Shown: positions 9,084 through 17,682, counted from the stretch's first letter. The stretch is 64,000 nucleotides of DNA from Verrucomicrobiota bacterium (GCA_023399155.1 JAEWQP010000010.1:186001-250000), one strand, 5' to 3'. Notes: generated from the sequence alone by a model not told the origin. Program-made: numbers and translations.

Positions 9084-9941
9084 ATGAACATCACGATGAG
9101 AACTTCACGTCAGGCCACGCGCGCCGCCTTCGCGACCGCCGCATGCCTGCTCGCGCTCGGCCTGGGATCGCCCGGCGCGGCGCAGTCATCTTCAAGCACT
9201 TCAGCGCCAGGCAGCAAATCCGCGGACGGCTCGTCGCAAGCAGCCAAGCCGGGCCCGACCGGAAGCAACGCCATGAGCAACGCCGGCGGGACGTCGTCCA
9301 CCATGATCACGCCGGAAAGCCGGCGTTTCATCGAGCAGGCGGCGAAATCGGGACTCAAGGAAGTGCGCCTGGCCCGGCTCGCGACCGAGCGCGCGGCCAG
9401 CGCCGAGGTGCGCGATTACGCGCAGATGCTCCTCACCGATCACCAGGAGGCGAACACCCGCCTCGCGTCCATCGCCCGGTTCCGCAGCATCGATCTGCCG
9501 ACTGAAGGCATGGTGACCAGTACTGCCACCAGCCTCACCGGAACCACCGCAGTCACGACCCGCGAGACGCCGATCGCCGCGGCCACGGAACCACGAACCG
9601 TCGTGGGCGGCCAATCCGGCATCGCCACCCCCGAGGAGAGCACGGCAGCCGCGCGCACCACGGAAGCCTCGTCGACGACCAGCTCCGGTGACCCCCGCGA
9701 CGCGGTGCTCGCAACGATCGAGGCCGAGGTGGCGGCATTGCGCGGAAAGTCCGGCGCCGAGTTCGACCGCGCGTTCGTCGCGGACATGGTCAAAGACCAC
9801 AAGAAGACGATTGAACTCTTCGAAGAGGCGAGCGGGCGCACGGGCGACACGGAGGTCAGCGAGTTCGCCTCGATGACGCTGCCCAGGCTGCGCGCCCACC
9901 TCGCTCGCGCGGAAGCCCTGGCCCAGCGTGCGAAACGCTGA
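9084..9941 (+). CDS. DUF4142 ferritin-like exported protein
   Basis: 285 residues starting with a signal peptide (about 1-34, hydrophobic core AAFATAACLLALGLG, cleavage near AAQS). A Ser/Gly-rich linker leads to a helical domain of the DUF4142 ferritin-like family: FIEQAAKSGLKEVRLARLA and YAQMLLTDHQEA, then later FVADMVKDHKKTIELFEEA. Between the two helical pairs is an insertion of about 70 residues made mainly of Thr, Ser and Ala (about 140-205), which usual family members lack. Proteins of this family are exported and often stress induced; a biochemical role is not established. It sits alone behind a stress-type promoter. Confidence 0.85.
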   Translation: MNITMRTSRQATRAAFATAACLLALGLGSPGAAQSSSSTSAPGSKSADGSSQAAKPGPTGSNAMSNAGGTSSTMITPESRRFIEQAAKSGLKEVRLARLATERAASAEVRDYAQMLLTDHQEANTRLASIARFRSIDLPTEGMVTSTATSLTGTTAVTTRETPIAAATEPRTVVGGQSGIATPEESTAAARTTEASSTTSSGDPRDAVLATIEAEVAALRGKSGAEFDRAFVADMVKDHKKTIELFEEASGRTGDTEVSEFASMTLPRLRAHLARAEALAQRAKR

Positions 9942-10146
9942 GCCGAGGGCGGGTGCAGCGCGATTCCGTGTCCGCCCGCTGGGCAACGTAGACGTCCGCG
10001 GCGGACCGGTTTGGGCCCGATGTGCGGCTGGGAAATGCACACCATGGCGGGAGCGCCACCGGCCGGCTAGTGTCGTCGCGTTTTCCGAAACCGTCGCGAG
10101 CGCGCGACCGAACCCCGCGCCCCCTCGAACCTCACCCATCATCGCC

Positions 10147-10365
10147 ATGACCTCCGCCATCCCATGGGCCCTCCTCGGTGTTGCGATCACCGCCGTCGGC
10201 GCGATGATCTGGGCGATCGTGGCCGTGAGCTGGAGTATCCGCCACGGGCAGTTTCGCAACATGGACCAGCAGGCGCGGGTGATCTTCGATGAGGTCGAAT
10301 CCGAGGGCACGCCGACCGATTTCTTCCCCGGCAAGGGCCCGCCGCCCTCCGAATATCTCCTTTAG
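10147..10365 (+). CDS. CcoS-like cbb3 oxidase assembly protein
   Basis: 72 residues: one membrane helix (about 7-29) followed by VSWSIRHGQFRNMD and an acidic stretch VIFDEVESEG. This layout and the helix-GQF-acidic pattern resemble CcoS, the small protein needed for metal insertion into cbb3 oxidase. The start ATG 10147 is chosen because the frame upstream lacks family character. It ends 12 bp before the CcoN-like gene, so the two form an operon. A weak stress-type signal (CACCATG 10040-10046, 21 bp, TAGTGT 10068-10073) lies upstream. Confidence 0.55.
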   Translation: MTSAIPWALLGVAITAVGAMIWAIVAVSWSIRHGQFRNMDQQARVIFDEVESEGTPTDFFPGKGPPPSEYLL

Positions 10366-10377
10366 CCGCTCACACCC

Positions 10378-11886
10378 ATGGCTTCTGAAACATCCCTGGT
10401 TCCGGAGGATGCGCGCGAGCGGGTGGCGGCAGAGCAGGTTGCCTTGTTCACGATCGATCGGAGCACGCGCGGTCCTGTGCTCCTCTTCGTGCTGGCCAGC
10501 CTAGCATGGTTGGTCCTCGGCACGGTGCTCGCGCTCATCGCCTCGTGGAAGATGCACCAGCCCGAGCTGCTCGGATCGAGCGAGTGGCTGACGTTCGGGC
10601 GGGTACGGCCGGCCCATACCCATGCTGTTGTCTATGGCTGGGCGACGAATGCCGCCTTTGCCGTGACCTTCTGGCTGATGGCGCGCCTCTGTCGCACCAC
10701 GCTTCGGCATGGCGGCATGCTGTATGCCTCGGGCGTGCTCTGGAACCTCGGCGTGCTCGCCGGCATCCTCGGCATCCTGCGCGGCGACGGGGTGCCTGTG
10801 GAGTGGTTGGAATTTCCCCCCTACGTGAGCCCGATCCTCTTCCTCAGCTACGCGCTGGTCGGAGCGTGGGGCGTGATCATGTTCCGCTTTCGAAGCGTGG
10901 AGCACACCTACGTCGCGCAATGGTTTCTGCTGGCGGCGTTGTTCTGGTTCCCCTGGCTGTTTTCGGTTGCGCAGATCATGCTCGTCTATGTGCCGACAGC
11001 AGGCGTGGTCCAGGCCCTCGCGAACTGGTGGTATGCGCACAATCTCATGGGCCTCTGGTTCACGCCGGTGGCCCTGGCGGCGACCTACTACTTCATCCCC
11101 AAGGTACTCGGCCGACCGATACACAGTTACCATCTCGCCGTCGTGGGTTTCTGGTCGTTCGCCCTGGTTTTCAGCTGGACCGGGGCGCAGCATCTGATCG
11201 GGGGTCCGGTGCCGGTCTGGGTGCAGACGATCGGGGTCGTCGCGGGCCTTCTCATGGTCGTGCCGGTGATCATCACGGCGGTGAATTATCACCTCACCGT
11301 GCTCGGTTCGTTCCGCGAAGTGTGGGCGAGCCCGACCCTGCGCTTTATCGTGTTCGGGGCGGTCAACTACACGCTGGTCGGTCTCATGGGTTCGACGATG
11401 GCGCTGCGGTCGGTGAACGAGGTCGTTCATTTCACGCATGCGACGGTCGCGCATGCGCACCATGGCATGTACGGGTTCTTCAGCATGATCATGTTCGGGA
11501 GCCTGTATTTCATGCTGCCGCGGTTGCTCCTCAAGGAATGGCCGTCAGCGGGGCTGATCAGCCTGCACTTCTGGTGCGCGAGCACGGGGATCGTGCTCTA
11601 CGTGGTGCCGCTCCTCATCGGCGGCGTGATCCAGGGCATGCAGATGAACGATCCGGCGAACCATCCCGAGTTTCTGGACATCGTCCGCGCCACGCTGCCG
11701 TACCTGTTCATCCGTTCCATGGCCGGCCTGGTGCTGTTCGTCGGCCATGCCGCCTTTGCGTTGAACGTGATCTGGATGCTGGCGCGGCCGCGCTCCGTCG
11801 CGGAGGTGGCGCCGACGCTCTTTCGCATGCCGGAGGCGATGCAGTTGACTGCGACCGCGTCGGCGACTCGCGAGCCAGGGTCGTGA
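10378..11886 (+). CDS. CcoN-like cbb3-type oxidase subunit I with altered active site
   Basis: 502 residues, about 12 membrane helices, similar throughout to the catalytic subunit of cbb3 cytochrome oxidase. Heme ligands are kept: His80 (RPAHTHA) with His361 for the low-spin heme and His359 for the high-spin heme (VAHAHHG). The first copper ligand His221 (WWYAHN) is kept. The usual Tyr...His-His segment reads FSWTGAQHL: Phe265 stands where the cross-linked Tyr is expected and Gln271 replaces the first His of the pair, leaving only His272. No ccoO or ccoP follows; the next gene is convergent. It may therefore be an altered or non-pumping paralogue. The residue comparison is from memory of CcoN sequences. 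Confidence 0.8.
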   Translation: MASETSLVPEDARERVAAEQVALFTIDRSTRGPVLLFVLASLAWLVLGTVLALIASWKMHQPELLGSSEWLTFGRVRPAHTHAVVYGWATNAAFAVTFWLMARLCRTTLRHGGMLYASGVLWNLGVLAGILGILRGDGVPVEWLEFPPYVSPILFLSYALVGAWGVIMFRFRSVEHTYVAQWFLLAALFWFPWLFSVAQIMLVYVPTAGVVQALANWWYAHNLMGLWFTPVALAATYYFIPKVLGRPIHSYHLAVVGFWSFALVFSWTGAQHLIGGPVPVWVQTIGVVAGLLMVVPVIITAVNYHLTVLGSFREVWASPTLRFIVFGAVNYTLVGLMGSTMALRSVNEVVHFTHATVAHAHHGMYGFFSMIMFGSLYFMLPRLLLKEWPSAGLISLHFWCASTGIVLYVVPLLIGGVIQGMQMNDPANHPEFLDIVRATLPYLFIRSMAGLVLFVGHAAFALNVIWMLARPRSVAEVAPTLFRMPEAMQLTATASATREPGS

Positions 11887-11952
11887 ATGGCCCCACTCGG
11901 TCGGGCGGGCGCTCTGCCCGTGACCCGGCGTGATCAGCCCGCAGGACAACGC

Positions 11953-12423
11953 TCAGCGCGGCGCCGGGAACTGCTCCCGCGCGATGCGCACGGCAGGCCG
12001 GTGGAGTCCCGAAGAACTCCAGCACATCTCCTCCTTCAGGTGGCATTCGATGCCTGCATCGAAGAGCGAAAACATCACGCCGAGCACGCAGGCGTCCGTA
12101 TCCTGACCGCAGACCGTGAGGCAGCGGATCCCCCGGCGCTTGAGCTGGCGGATGTGCGACGCCGTCAGGCCGTAGGTGGATTTTGAGAACACGAGGTCGC
12201 CGTTGTCCGGCGTGATGAGCAGGTCCGTATCCGCCGAGCCCGGGGCGCAGCACTTCTGCTTGAGCTTCTTGCGGAAGATCGAGCCCGGTGGATTGATGTA
12301 GCGCGTGAAGATGCGGCAGGGAAAACGCCGGGAATACCGGCGCAGCTTCTCGACGAAGGCCGGTGGCGGCGCGAAGGCGCGCTGCACGTCCACGATGAGG
12401 AGGGCGCGGCGGGGCTGGCTCAT
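11953..12423 (-). CDS. isochorismatase-like cysteine hydrolase
   Basis: 156 residues of the isochorismatase-like fold. The catalytic triad is visible as Asp12 (LIVDVQ), Lys81 (VFSKSTYG) and Cys112 (DTDACVLG). Family members hydrolyse amides or ethers such as nicotinamide, ureidoacrylate or N-carbamoyl compounds; the substrate here cannot be told from sequence. It is slightly shorter than most relatives (170-200 residues). It converges with the CcoN-like gene, 66 bp between stops. Confidence 0.85.
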   Translation of the reverse strand: MSQPRRALLIVDVQRAFAPPPAFVEKLRRYSRRFPCRIFTRYINPPGSIFRKKLKQKCCAPGSADTDLLITPDNGDLVFSKSTYGLTASHIRQLKRRGIRCLTVCGQDTDACVLGVMFSLFDAGIECHLKEEMCWSSSGLHRPAVRIAREQFPAPR

Positions 12424-12710
12424 GGTTGAATGCAGTCGCGGCGGACAGGGTCCGCAAGGCGGCTCGGTCGGGTCAGGTGTGTCATGACGCGTGGATACAT
12501 GCGAAGCGGCGTGAACGGATGGTCCAGCCGTCGCTCACGGGTCATCGTACCACGGCAACGGCGCCGCCGCCATCGGAGCGACGTCCGAATCCTGCCGGTT
12601 CAGGCGCGTTCCGGCCCGGGCTCTCGCTCCGCCCGCAGTTACGAAATCGGCCCGATGAGCAGCCGGCCTGGATCAGCCTTTGTGCGTGCGTCGCTTCGCG
12701 AAACCTCGAC

Positions 12711-13061
12711 CTACTCGCGCCGCCCGAGGCGCGCCTGTTCGCCGCGTTCCTCCTTCAGGCTTCCGGGGGTGAACTTCTGGTTCATCAGGATCGCTGAGGA
12801 GCTGAACGCGAGCCAGAGCAGGATCCACTCGCCCCAGTGCGCCTGGATGCCGACCCACGCGAGGATCAGGCAGACGATCGCGCTCGCGGTGACGCTGATG
12901 CAGAAAAGGCACGACAGCCACTCGCTGGTGGCCGAGGCCGGCGGGGGCACGCGTCGCAGCTTGCGGAAGATGAAGGCCGGCCCGTCCTCCTTGCTCACCA
13001 GGAGCGAAAGGCGGAACGTCGCGAGCGCACCGAGCAGGAAGTGAAACCAGGACAGGCGCAT
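12711..13061 (-). CDS. DUF1360 family membrane protein
   Basis: 116 residues from ATG 13061. The pattern FHFLLGALATFRLSLLV, then a cytoplasmic stretch, then CLFCISVTASAIVCLI matches DUF1360 proteins, where a CxxC lies at the head of a membrane helix. Three hydrophobic segments are visible. Function of the family is not known. An ATG at 13109 would add 16 residues. The 287 bp between this gene's stop and the isochorismatase-like gene hold no convincing gene. Confidence 0.7.
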   Translation of the reverse strand: MRLSWFHFLLGALATFRLSLLVSKEDGPAFIFRKLRRVPPPASATSEWLSCLFCISVTASAIVCLILAWVGIQAHWGEWILLWLAFSSSAILMNQKFTPGSLKEERGEQARLGRRE

Positions 13062-13169
13062 GAGGGTGACTTTCGATTGGGAATCGGAGACGTGGGGTCG
13101 GCGGATCATTCAGGGGGCAACCGGCGGGTCGCGCGATTGATCCTGGTCGCTTGGTCTCGGTGCAGGCCG

Positions 13170-13652
13170 TCAGCGCGCCGGAGGCGCCTCTCCCTCCCGC
13201 CGAAGTCCCACGGGTGCGACCGTTGTTGCAGGGGCCGTGATGACGCGATGGGTCGGCCGTGAGAACGCCCAGCGCAGCCAGCCCGCCAGCAGGATGACCT
13301 CGACCGCAGCTTCGATCAGGTAGACCGGGGCGATGCGCTCGTGCGACCCGTAAAACACCGAGATGCCGATCAACGCCAGCGTGGCGCCGATGACGATGAA
13401 CCCGAGTTCACCCGTGATGCGTTCGCGGGCGCGGGCGACGATCATGGTTCCCCCGATGACGGCGAGGAGCAGGCCGACCAGTTGCACGAGCCAGAAGTCG
13501 ACCTTCGGGCCGGTGGCCCACTCGAAGCTCGTGCGATGGACCAGCGGCCAGAGGCCGGTCACGACCCAGTAGACGCCCTGGATGTAGGCGGGAGGCCGGA
13601 CCGGGGATGCTGTCTGCAGGGCCGCAGTGGCTGGAGCGGATGGATGTGCCAT
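13170..13652 (-). CDS. four-helix membrane protein of unknown function
   Basis: 160 residues with four hydrophobic segments: about 22-40 (GVYWVVTGLWPLVH), 52-70, 82-100 and 108-128. The N- and C-termini are hydrophilic and Pro/Ala-rich. The helices carry few charges apart from an Arg-rich cytoplasmic loop (VARARERITGE). I do not recognise a named family. It lies 45 bp downstream of the alcohol dehydrogenase gene on the same strand and may be the last gene of that operon. Confidence 0.65.
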   Translation of the reverse strand: MAHPSAPATAALQTASPVRPPAYIQGVYWVVTGLWPLVHRTSFEWATGPKVDFWLVQLVGLLLAVIGGTMIVARARERITGELGFIVIGATLALIGISVFYGSHERIAPVYLIEAAVEVILLAGWLRWAFSRPTHRVITAPATTVAPVGLRREGEAPPAR

Positions 13653-13697
13653 GGTCGTGGTGGGCGAATGAATACAGGCTGGGCGGGCGCACGGGAG

Positions 13698-14858
13698 CTA
13701 GGCCGCCGGATCGAGCACCACCTTGATGCAACCGTCCCGTTTCTCAGCGAACGTCTCGTACATATCGGGTGCCCGGCTCAACGGTACCCGGTGCGTGATG
13801 ACGAAGGAGGGATCGATCTTTCCATCCTCGATCAGGTCCAGCAGCTGCCGCATGTAGCGCGGCACGTGGGTCTGGCCCATCTTGAGGGTGACGCCCTTGT
13901 TGAAGACCGCACCGAACGGTACCTTGTCGATGAAGCCGCCGTACACCCCGGGCACGGAGAGAACGCCGGCCTTGCGCACCGTACGCATCGCCTGGCGCAA
14001 TGCGTAGGGCTTGTCCGTCTCGAGCTTCAACGCCTGCTTCACATTGTCATAGGTGGAGCCGTGCGCCTCCATGCCCACGGCGTCGATCGCCGCATCCGGG
14101 CCGCGACCACCCGTGAGCGCGCGCACCTGCTCCAGCACGTCTTCCTCGGAGTCGACGGTGATGGCGCCCGCCGCCTCGGCCATGCGCAGGCGTTCCGGCT
14201 CGCGGTCGATGGCGATCACCTTGGCCGCGCCCAGGAGCATGGCCGAACGAATCGCGAACTGGCCCACGGGCCCGCATCCCCAGACCGCCACGACGCTGCG
14301 ACCGGGCTGGATGTTGCAGTTCTCAGCCGCCATGTAACCCGTCGGGAAGATATCCGAGAGGAACAACACCTTGTCATCCGGCAGCGTGGTCTCGATCTTC
14401 AACGGACCGACGTCGGCGTGCGGCACGCGTGCGTATTGTGCCTGCCCGCCGGCGTAGCCGCCGGTGAGGTGGGAGTATCCATAAAGTCCTGCCGGACTGT
14501 AGCCCATCAGTTTTTCGGCCATCCAGGCGTTCGGATTGGTATTGTCGCAGCACGACCATTCCTGCCGCTGGCAATGCGAGCAGTGCCCGCAGCTGATGGT
14601 GAATGGGACGACCACGCGGTCGCCGACGCGCAATCTTCGCACCTCCGGGCCGACTTCGACCACCTCGCCCATGAACTCGTGGCCGAGGATGTCGCCTTTC
14701 TCCATCGTCGGCATGTGGCCGCTGTAAAGATGCAGGTCCGAGCCGCAGATCGCCGTGGAGGTGATCTTCACGATGCAGTCGCGGGGATTGAGGATCTTCG
14801 GATCGTCGACCGTCTGGACCTCGATCTGTCCCTTGCCCATCCAGCATACCGCTTTCAT
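13698..14858 (-). CDS. zinc-dependent alcohol dehydrogenase
   Basis: 386-residue medium-chain dehydrogenase. Catalytic zinc residues lie in AICGSDLHLY and GHEFMGEV; the structural zinc lobe is intact (SCGHCSHCQRQEWSCC). A Rossmann motif (VWGCGPVGQFA) and an acidic residue at the end of the second strand (AIDREPERL) point to NAD. It is closest to the formaldehyde/threonine-dehydrogenase-like branch, but substrate is not certain. The start ATG 14858 overlaps the stop of the SRPBCC gene (ATGA), so the two are translationally coupled and share the promoter at 15504-15537. Confidence 0.9.
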   Translation of the reverse strand: MKAVCWMGKGQIEVQTVDDPKILNPRDCIVKITSTAICGSDLHLYSGHMPTMEKGDILGHEFMGEVVEVGPEVRRLRVGDRVVVPFTISCGHCSHCQRQEWSCCDNTNPNAWMAEKLMGYSPAGLYGYSHLTGGYAGGQAQYARVPHADVGPLKIETTLPDDKVLFLSDIFPTGYMAAENCNIQPGRSVVAVWGCGPVGQFAIRSAMLLGAAKVIAIDREPERLRMAEAAGAITVDSEEDVLEQVRALTGGRGPDAAIDAVGMEAHGSTYDNVKQALKLETDKPYALRQAMRTVRKAGVLSVPGVYGGFIDKVPFGAVFNKGVTLKMGQTHVPRYMRQLLDLIEDGKIDPSFVITHRVPLSRAPDMYETFAEKRDGCIKVVLDPAA

Positions 14859-15451
14859 GCCTCGCCTTTCTTCTGAAGCTTCGAGCGCTGCGGTTCGCCG
14901 ACGGACTGGCCCTCGGTGGTGGGAATCTCGCCGGCCTCCATCAGCGCCTTGAAGCGGCGGAGCGCTTCGGCGACCTGCTGGGCACCCTCCTCGCCGGAGA
15001 GTTTGGCCAGCCAGGCGCCGAGTTTGCCGCCCGGCGCCTGATAGGTGAGTTCCACGCGCACCTCGGTGCCCTCGTCGCCAGGTGCCGCGGAAAAGCGGAC
15101 CAAGCCGGAGTTCGGAATCTCCGAACCTTCGCGAGCGCGCCATTCGATCAGTTCGTCGGGTACGTCGGTCGTGATCATCGCCTGCCATTCCACGCGGCGG
15201 TCGCCGGGTGGCGCGCTCACCGACCAATGTGATTCTGTGGCACTGGTGCGCGTGATCGAGACCGGGTGCTTGACCACGGTGGTGATGTTCTCGAGATCGC
15301 GCCAGAAGCGGTAGAGTTCAGAGGCGGGACGACGGATCGTGCAGACCGACACGACCTGCACGCCGGATTCCGATGTGCCGGCGCTGCCCGGGACGGCATG
15401 CGCCCGGCGCGGCGCCCCACGTCGTGTGGATGAAGGGGAAGAAGTGGCCAT
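14855..15451 (-). CDS. SRPBCC family (START-like) protein
   Basis: 198 residues from ATG 15451. After a Ser/Arg-rich N-terminus of about 35 residues comes the SRPBCC fold: TIRRPASELYRFWRDLENI, HWSVSAP, VEWQAMITTDVPDELIEW, SGLVRFSAAP. This family binds small hydrophobic ligands in a deep pocket; the version seen here is often paired with zinc dehydrogenases. The C-terminal tail is charged. It is the first gene of a two- or three-gene operon, and its stop overlaps the dehydrogenase ATG. Confidence 0.8.
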   Translation of the reverse strand: MATSSPSSTRRGAPRRAHAVPGSAGTSESGVQVVSVCTIRRPASELYRFWRDLENITTVVKHPVSITRTSATESHWSVSAPPGDRRVEWQAMITTDVPDELIEWRAREGSEIPNSGLVRFSAAPGDEGTEVRVELTYQAPGGKLGAWLAKLSGEEGAQQVAEALRRFKALMEAGEIPTTEGQSVGEPQRSKLQKKGEA

Positions 15452-15503
15452 GGGACGAAAGCGGCTCCTGCATCGCCCCGGGGGATTCCGGAGTGAGCGG
15501 CGT

Positions 15504-15537
15504 ACTCTAGCCATCAATCGGCCCCCCGAGCATCCGG
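15504..15537 (-). promoter_or_regulatory. stress-type promoter of the SRPBCC-dehydrogenase operon
   Basis: On the minus strand CCGGATG (15537-15531), 21 bp gap, TAGAGT (15509-15504). The gene start is about 50 nt further, so this transcript has a leader. Confidence 0.5.
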
Positions 15538-15636
15538 GGCTTTCCGGTGAAAGGAGCGACCGCCAACCCGCGCCCGGGCATGGAGCCTCGTCCGCGGTGC
15601 ATTCTTTCGGTCACCGTAGGGTCATTCAGGCCACGG

Positions 15637-15670
15637 CTGGATACGGCGGCCGCGACGCGAAGCGTATTGT
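15637..15670 (+). promoter_or_regulatory. stress-type promoter of the Hsp20 gene
   Basis: CTGGATA (15637-15643), 21 bp gap, TATTGT (15665-15670). ATG 15686 follows 15 nt later. The first box differs from CCGGATG at two positions. Confidence 0.4.
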
Positions 15671-15685
15671 CGGCCGCCATTCACG

Positions 15686-16150
15686 ATGCCCCTCCATCAA
15701 TTACGCCACGAAATGCTCGACACACCGCGCGGGTGGATACCCGCCATGAACGTCCACGCATGTGCAAGCGGGTTCCTGGTCTGCGTCGAACTCGCGGGCC
15801 TGGATCCCGGCTCCCTTCACGTCACGGCCACCTCCCGCACGGTGGCGATACGCGGCTTCCGCGCGGCGCCGAATCCCTGTGGCGACGAGCCCCATCGCGT
15901 GCTCGCGCTGGAGATCGACTACGGCCCCTTTGAGCGCGTGCTTGCGCTGCCCCTCGAGATCGATCCGGCGGACGTGGTTGCGCGGACCGACAACGGGCTG
16001 GTCTGGATCCGGTTGAGACTCTCCGGGCGCGGGACAAAGGCGGCATCAAAAGTAGATGGTGCATTGGAGTCAACCCATCCGGAAGCCAGGACGAACGAGC
16101 CCGCCGCCCTGGGTGGCGGCGGGTCGGCTCCTCACCCCGTCCGCGCCTAA
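15686..16150 (+). CDS. Hsp20/alpha-crystallin family small heat shock protein
   Basis: 154 residues. The alpha-crystallin domain spans about 20-110: FLVCVELAGLDPGSLHVTA, VAIRGFR, then YGPFERVLALPLEIDPADV and NGLVWIRLRL, the usual G-F-R-LP and NGLL-type strands. Small heat shock proteins hold unfolding proteins as ATP-independent chaperones in the cytoplasm. The N-terminal arm is very short and the C-terminal extension is rich in Ala and Gly without a clear IxI motif. It stands alone before the 16198 operon. Confidence 0.85.
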   Translation: MPLHQLRHEMLDTPRGWIPAMNVHACASGFLVCVELAGLDPGSLHVTATSRTVAIRGFRAAPNPCGDEPHRVLALEIDYGPFERVLALPLEIDPADVVARTDNGLVWIRLRLSGRGTKAASKVDGALESTHPEARTNEPAALGGGGSAPHPVRA

Positions 16151-16158
16151 GGCCCGCG

Positions 16159-16191
16159 CCCGATGTCGCGCGTCGCTGCGGTGCGTAACGT
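16159..16191 (+). promoter_or_regulatory. stress-type promoter of the 16198-17250 operon
   Basis: CCCGATG (16159-16165), 20 bp gap, TAACGT (16186-16191). ATG 16198 follows after 6 nt. The signal begins 9 bp after the Hsp20 stop. Confidence 0.55.
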
Positions 16192-16197
16192 ACCCCG

Positions 16198-16605
16198 ATG
16201 AAACAACCTAAATCGCGCAACACCCACGTGATCGTCCGCGGCGCCGAGGCGGGTGGCATCACGAAGGCGGACATCGAACGTCGCGCCGCCGAGCTTTGCC
16301 TGATTCGCGCCGGCCATGAGAAGTACACCGAGGCCGATCTGCAGGCCGCCGAGAGCGAACTTTACGGCGACACGACGCCGGCATCGACGGCGCAGGACGC
16401 CCGCTCCGAGGTCTTCCTCTCCCGCGATCCGGCCGAGCCACGCGGCGTCCCGGGGCACCGGAGCGAGGAGGCGGCTCCCGAGGAGGATGACGAGAACGAA
16501 GAGCCGGAAAGACTTGCGCTCCAGGGTCTCGAAGAGGCCCAGCACGACCTGATGGTTCGCGCCCGTCGTGAACAGGCTGATACGGATGAGGAAACCCGGC
16601 GCTGA
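16198..16605 (+). CDS. acidic hypothetical protein
   Basis: 135 residues, no signal peptide or membrane segment. The N-terminal half (about 20-55, ITKADIERRAAELCLIRAG) is predicted helical and recalls small DUF2934-like stress proteins, but I cannot assign it. The C-terminal half is strongly acidic (EEAAPEEDDENEEPE) and probably disordered. It is the first gene after a stress-type promoter and lies 27 bp upstream of the PfpI-type gene, so the two are likely co-transcribed. Confidence 0.65.
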   Translation: MKQPKSRNTHVIVRGAEAGGITKADIERRAAELCLIRAGHEKYTEADLQAAESELYGDTTPASTAQDARSEVFLSRDPAEPRGVPGHRSEEAAPEEDDENEEPERLALQGLEEAQHDLMVRARREQADTDEETRR

Positions 16606-16632
16606 ACCAAAACAATCTTCCAGGGCACACGC

Positions 16633-17250
16633 ATGAACAAGTCACTGCATGGCAAACGCGTCGCGATCCTCGCGACGGACGGATTCGAACAGAGCGAGCT
16701 TGAGAGCCCGGCCGCGGCCCTGCGCGAGGCGGGTGCGAAGGTCGATCTCGTTTCGCTGAAGTCGGGGTCCATCCGGCCCTGGGACGGCGAGAAACTCGGC
16801 CAGGGCATCGCTGTGGACCTGGTCGTCGAGGAGGCGGATCCCGCCACGTTCGACGCGCTGGTCCTCCCGGGTGGTGTGATCAATCCGGATCGGCTGCGCA
16901 TGAACCCCGATGCGGTGGCGTTCGTGCGCGGCTTTTTCGCGGCGGGCAAACCGGTCGGCGCCATTTGCCACGGGCCCTGGATGCTGGTGGAGGCCGATGT
17001 GGTGGACGGCCGCAAGGTGACCTCGTACGCCTCGATCCGGCGCGACATGATCAACGCCGGGGCGAACTGGGTCGACGAACCGGTCGTGACCGACCGCGGC
17101 CTGGTCACCAGCCGCAAACCGGACGATCTTCCGCAATTCAACGCCAAGCTGATCGAGGAGATCGGCGAGGGCATCCATCCACAGGGCATCGACGAACGGT
17201 TGCGCGAGGGTGGCGATCTCTCCACCGGCGCCCGGCCCATGCGGGGCTAG
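16633..17250 (+). CDS. DJ-1/PfpI family protein (type 1 glutamine amidotransferase-like)
   Basis: 205 residues with the DJ-1/PfpI fold. The nucleophile elbow is AICHGPW with the conserved Cys followed by His; the upstream Glu lies in TDGFEQSELESP. Closest in pattern to the PfpI/YhbO/YraA group, described as intracellular peptidases or as stress proteins that act on glycated or methylglyoxal-modified material; which activity applies is unsettled. The C-terminal 25 residues (GIDERLREGGDLSTGARPM) extend past the usual end. Second gene of the operon starting at 16198. Confidence 0.88.
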   Translation: MNKSLHGKRVAILATDGFEQSELESPAAALREAGAKVDLVSLKSGSIRPWDGEKLGQGIAVDLVVEEADPATFDALVLPGGVINPDRLRMNPDAVAFVRGFFAAGKPVGAICHGPWMLVEADVVDGRKVTSYASIRRDMINAGANWVDEPVVTDRGLVTSRKPDDLPQFNAKLIEEIGEGIHPQGIDERLREGGDLSTGARPMRG

Positions 17251-17275
17251 ACGTTGTCATAAACTTCGCTGCGCG

Positions 17276-17315
17276 CTGTCTCCTCGGTAAGGCGGTTCTC
17301 CGAATCCGCCGCGAG
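17276..17315 (-). repeat. interspersed palindromic repeat, copy A
   Basis: Read on the minus strand, CGCGGCGGATTCGGAG then AACCGCCTTACC matches the segment at 19731-19763 on the plus strand. The core GGCGG...CCGCC can form a hairpin. A nearby TGTCTCCTCGGT is also found at 52035-52046. Confidence 0.45.
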
Positions 17316-17451
17316 TGCGATTTGGCCTTCTTAGCGCGCTCGGTTCCGAGGCCGTCTGCGGCCGACGAGACCGGCCGCGCCGCGATCCGGACCAAGCGCG
17401 CCTTACTTGCGAGGCCGGCTTCGGGGGATGCATCACACGTTGTAGTGCTGG

Positions 17452-17490
17452 ATTCAAACCCGTCGTCTGCTTAAAAGCGATCGACTTCCC
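17452..17490 (-). repeat. interspersed repeat, QTTGL-type copy 1
   Basis: On the minus strand a core of about 32 bp, TCGATCGCTTTTAAGCAG then ACGACGGGTTTGAA, matches 51954-51984 with about six differences. Neither copy lies in a gene. Confidence 0.5.
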
Positions 17491-17682
17491 TCTGGTACAC
17501 AGGGTCGGGTTAATTCCGGCGGCGATTGTCTCAAGGCAAGCGTCCACCATGATGCATGCGCGACGGAGCGGGAGTTTCGCGCTCCCGGGGGACTATCGAA
17601 AGGTTTGAAGACGCGGCGGAATCGACGCGGCATTGCCGCTCCAAGGGGGTAACCGTCCAAAGGTGGCGCCTGAGGTGTGCCC

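Larger units (their letters stand above)
17251..17682. other. 432-bp intergenic stretch with palindromes and repeats
   Basis: No gene is supported between the convergent PfpI and DUF1003 genes. It holds several palindromes (for example CTCGGTTCCGAG near 17341) and two segments that recur elsewhere in the window, listed separately. Confidence 0.5.

Noticed and set aside
17452..17470. GATTCAAACCC resembling a tRNA T-loop
   Set aside because: No acceptor stem, D-arm or anticodon arm can be built around it, and the segment recurs at 52 kb as part of a repeat.
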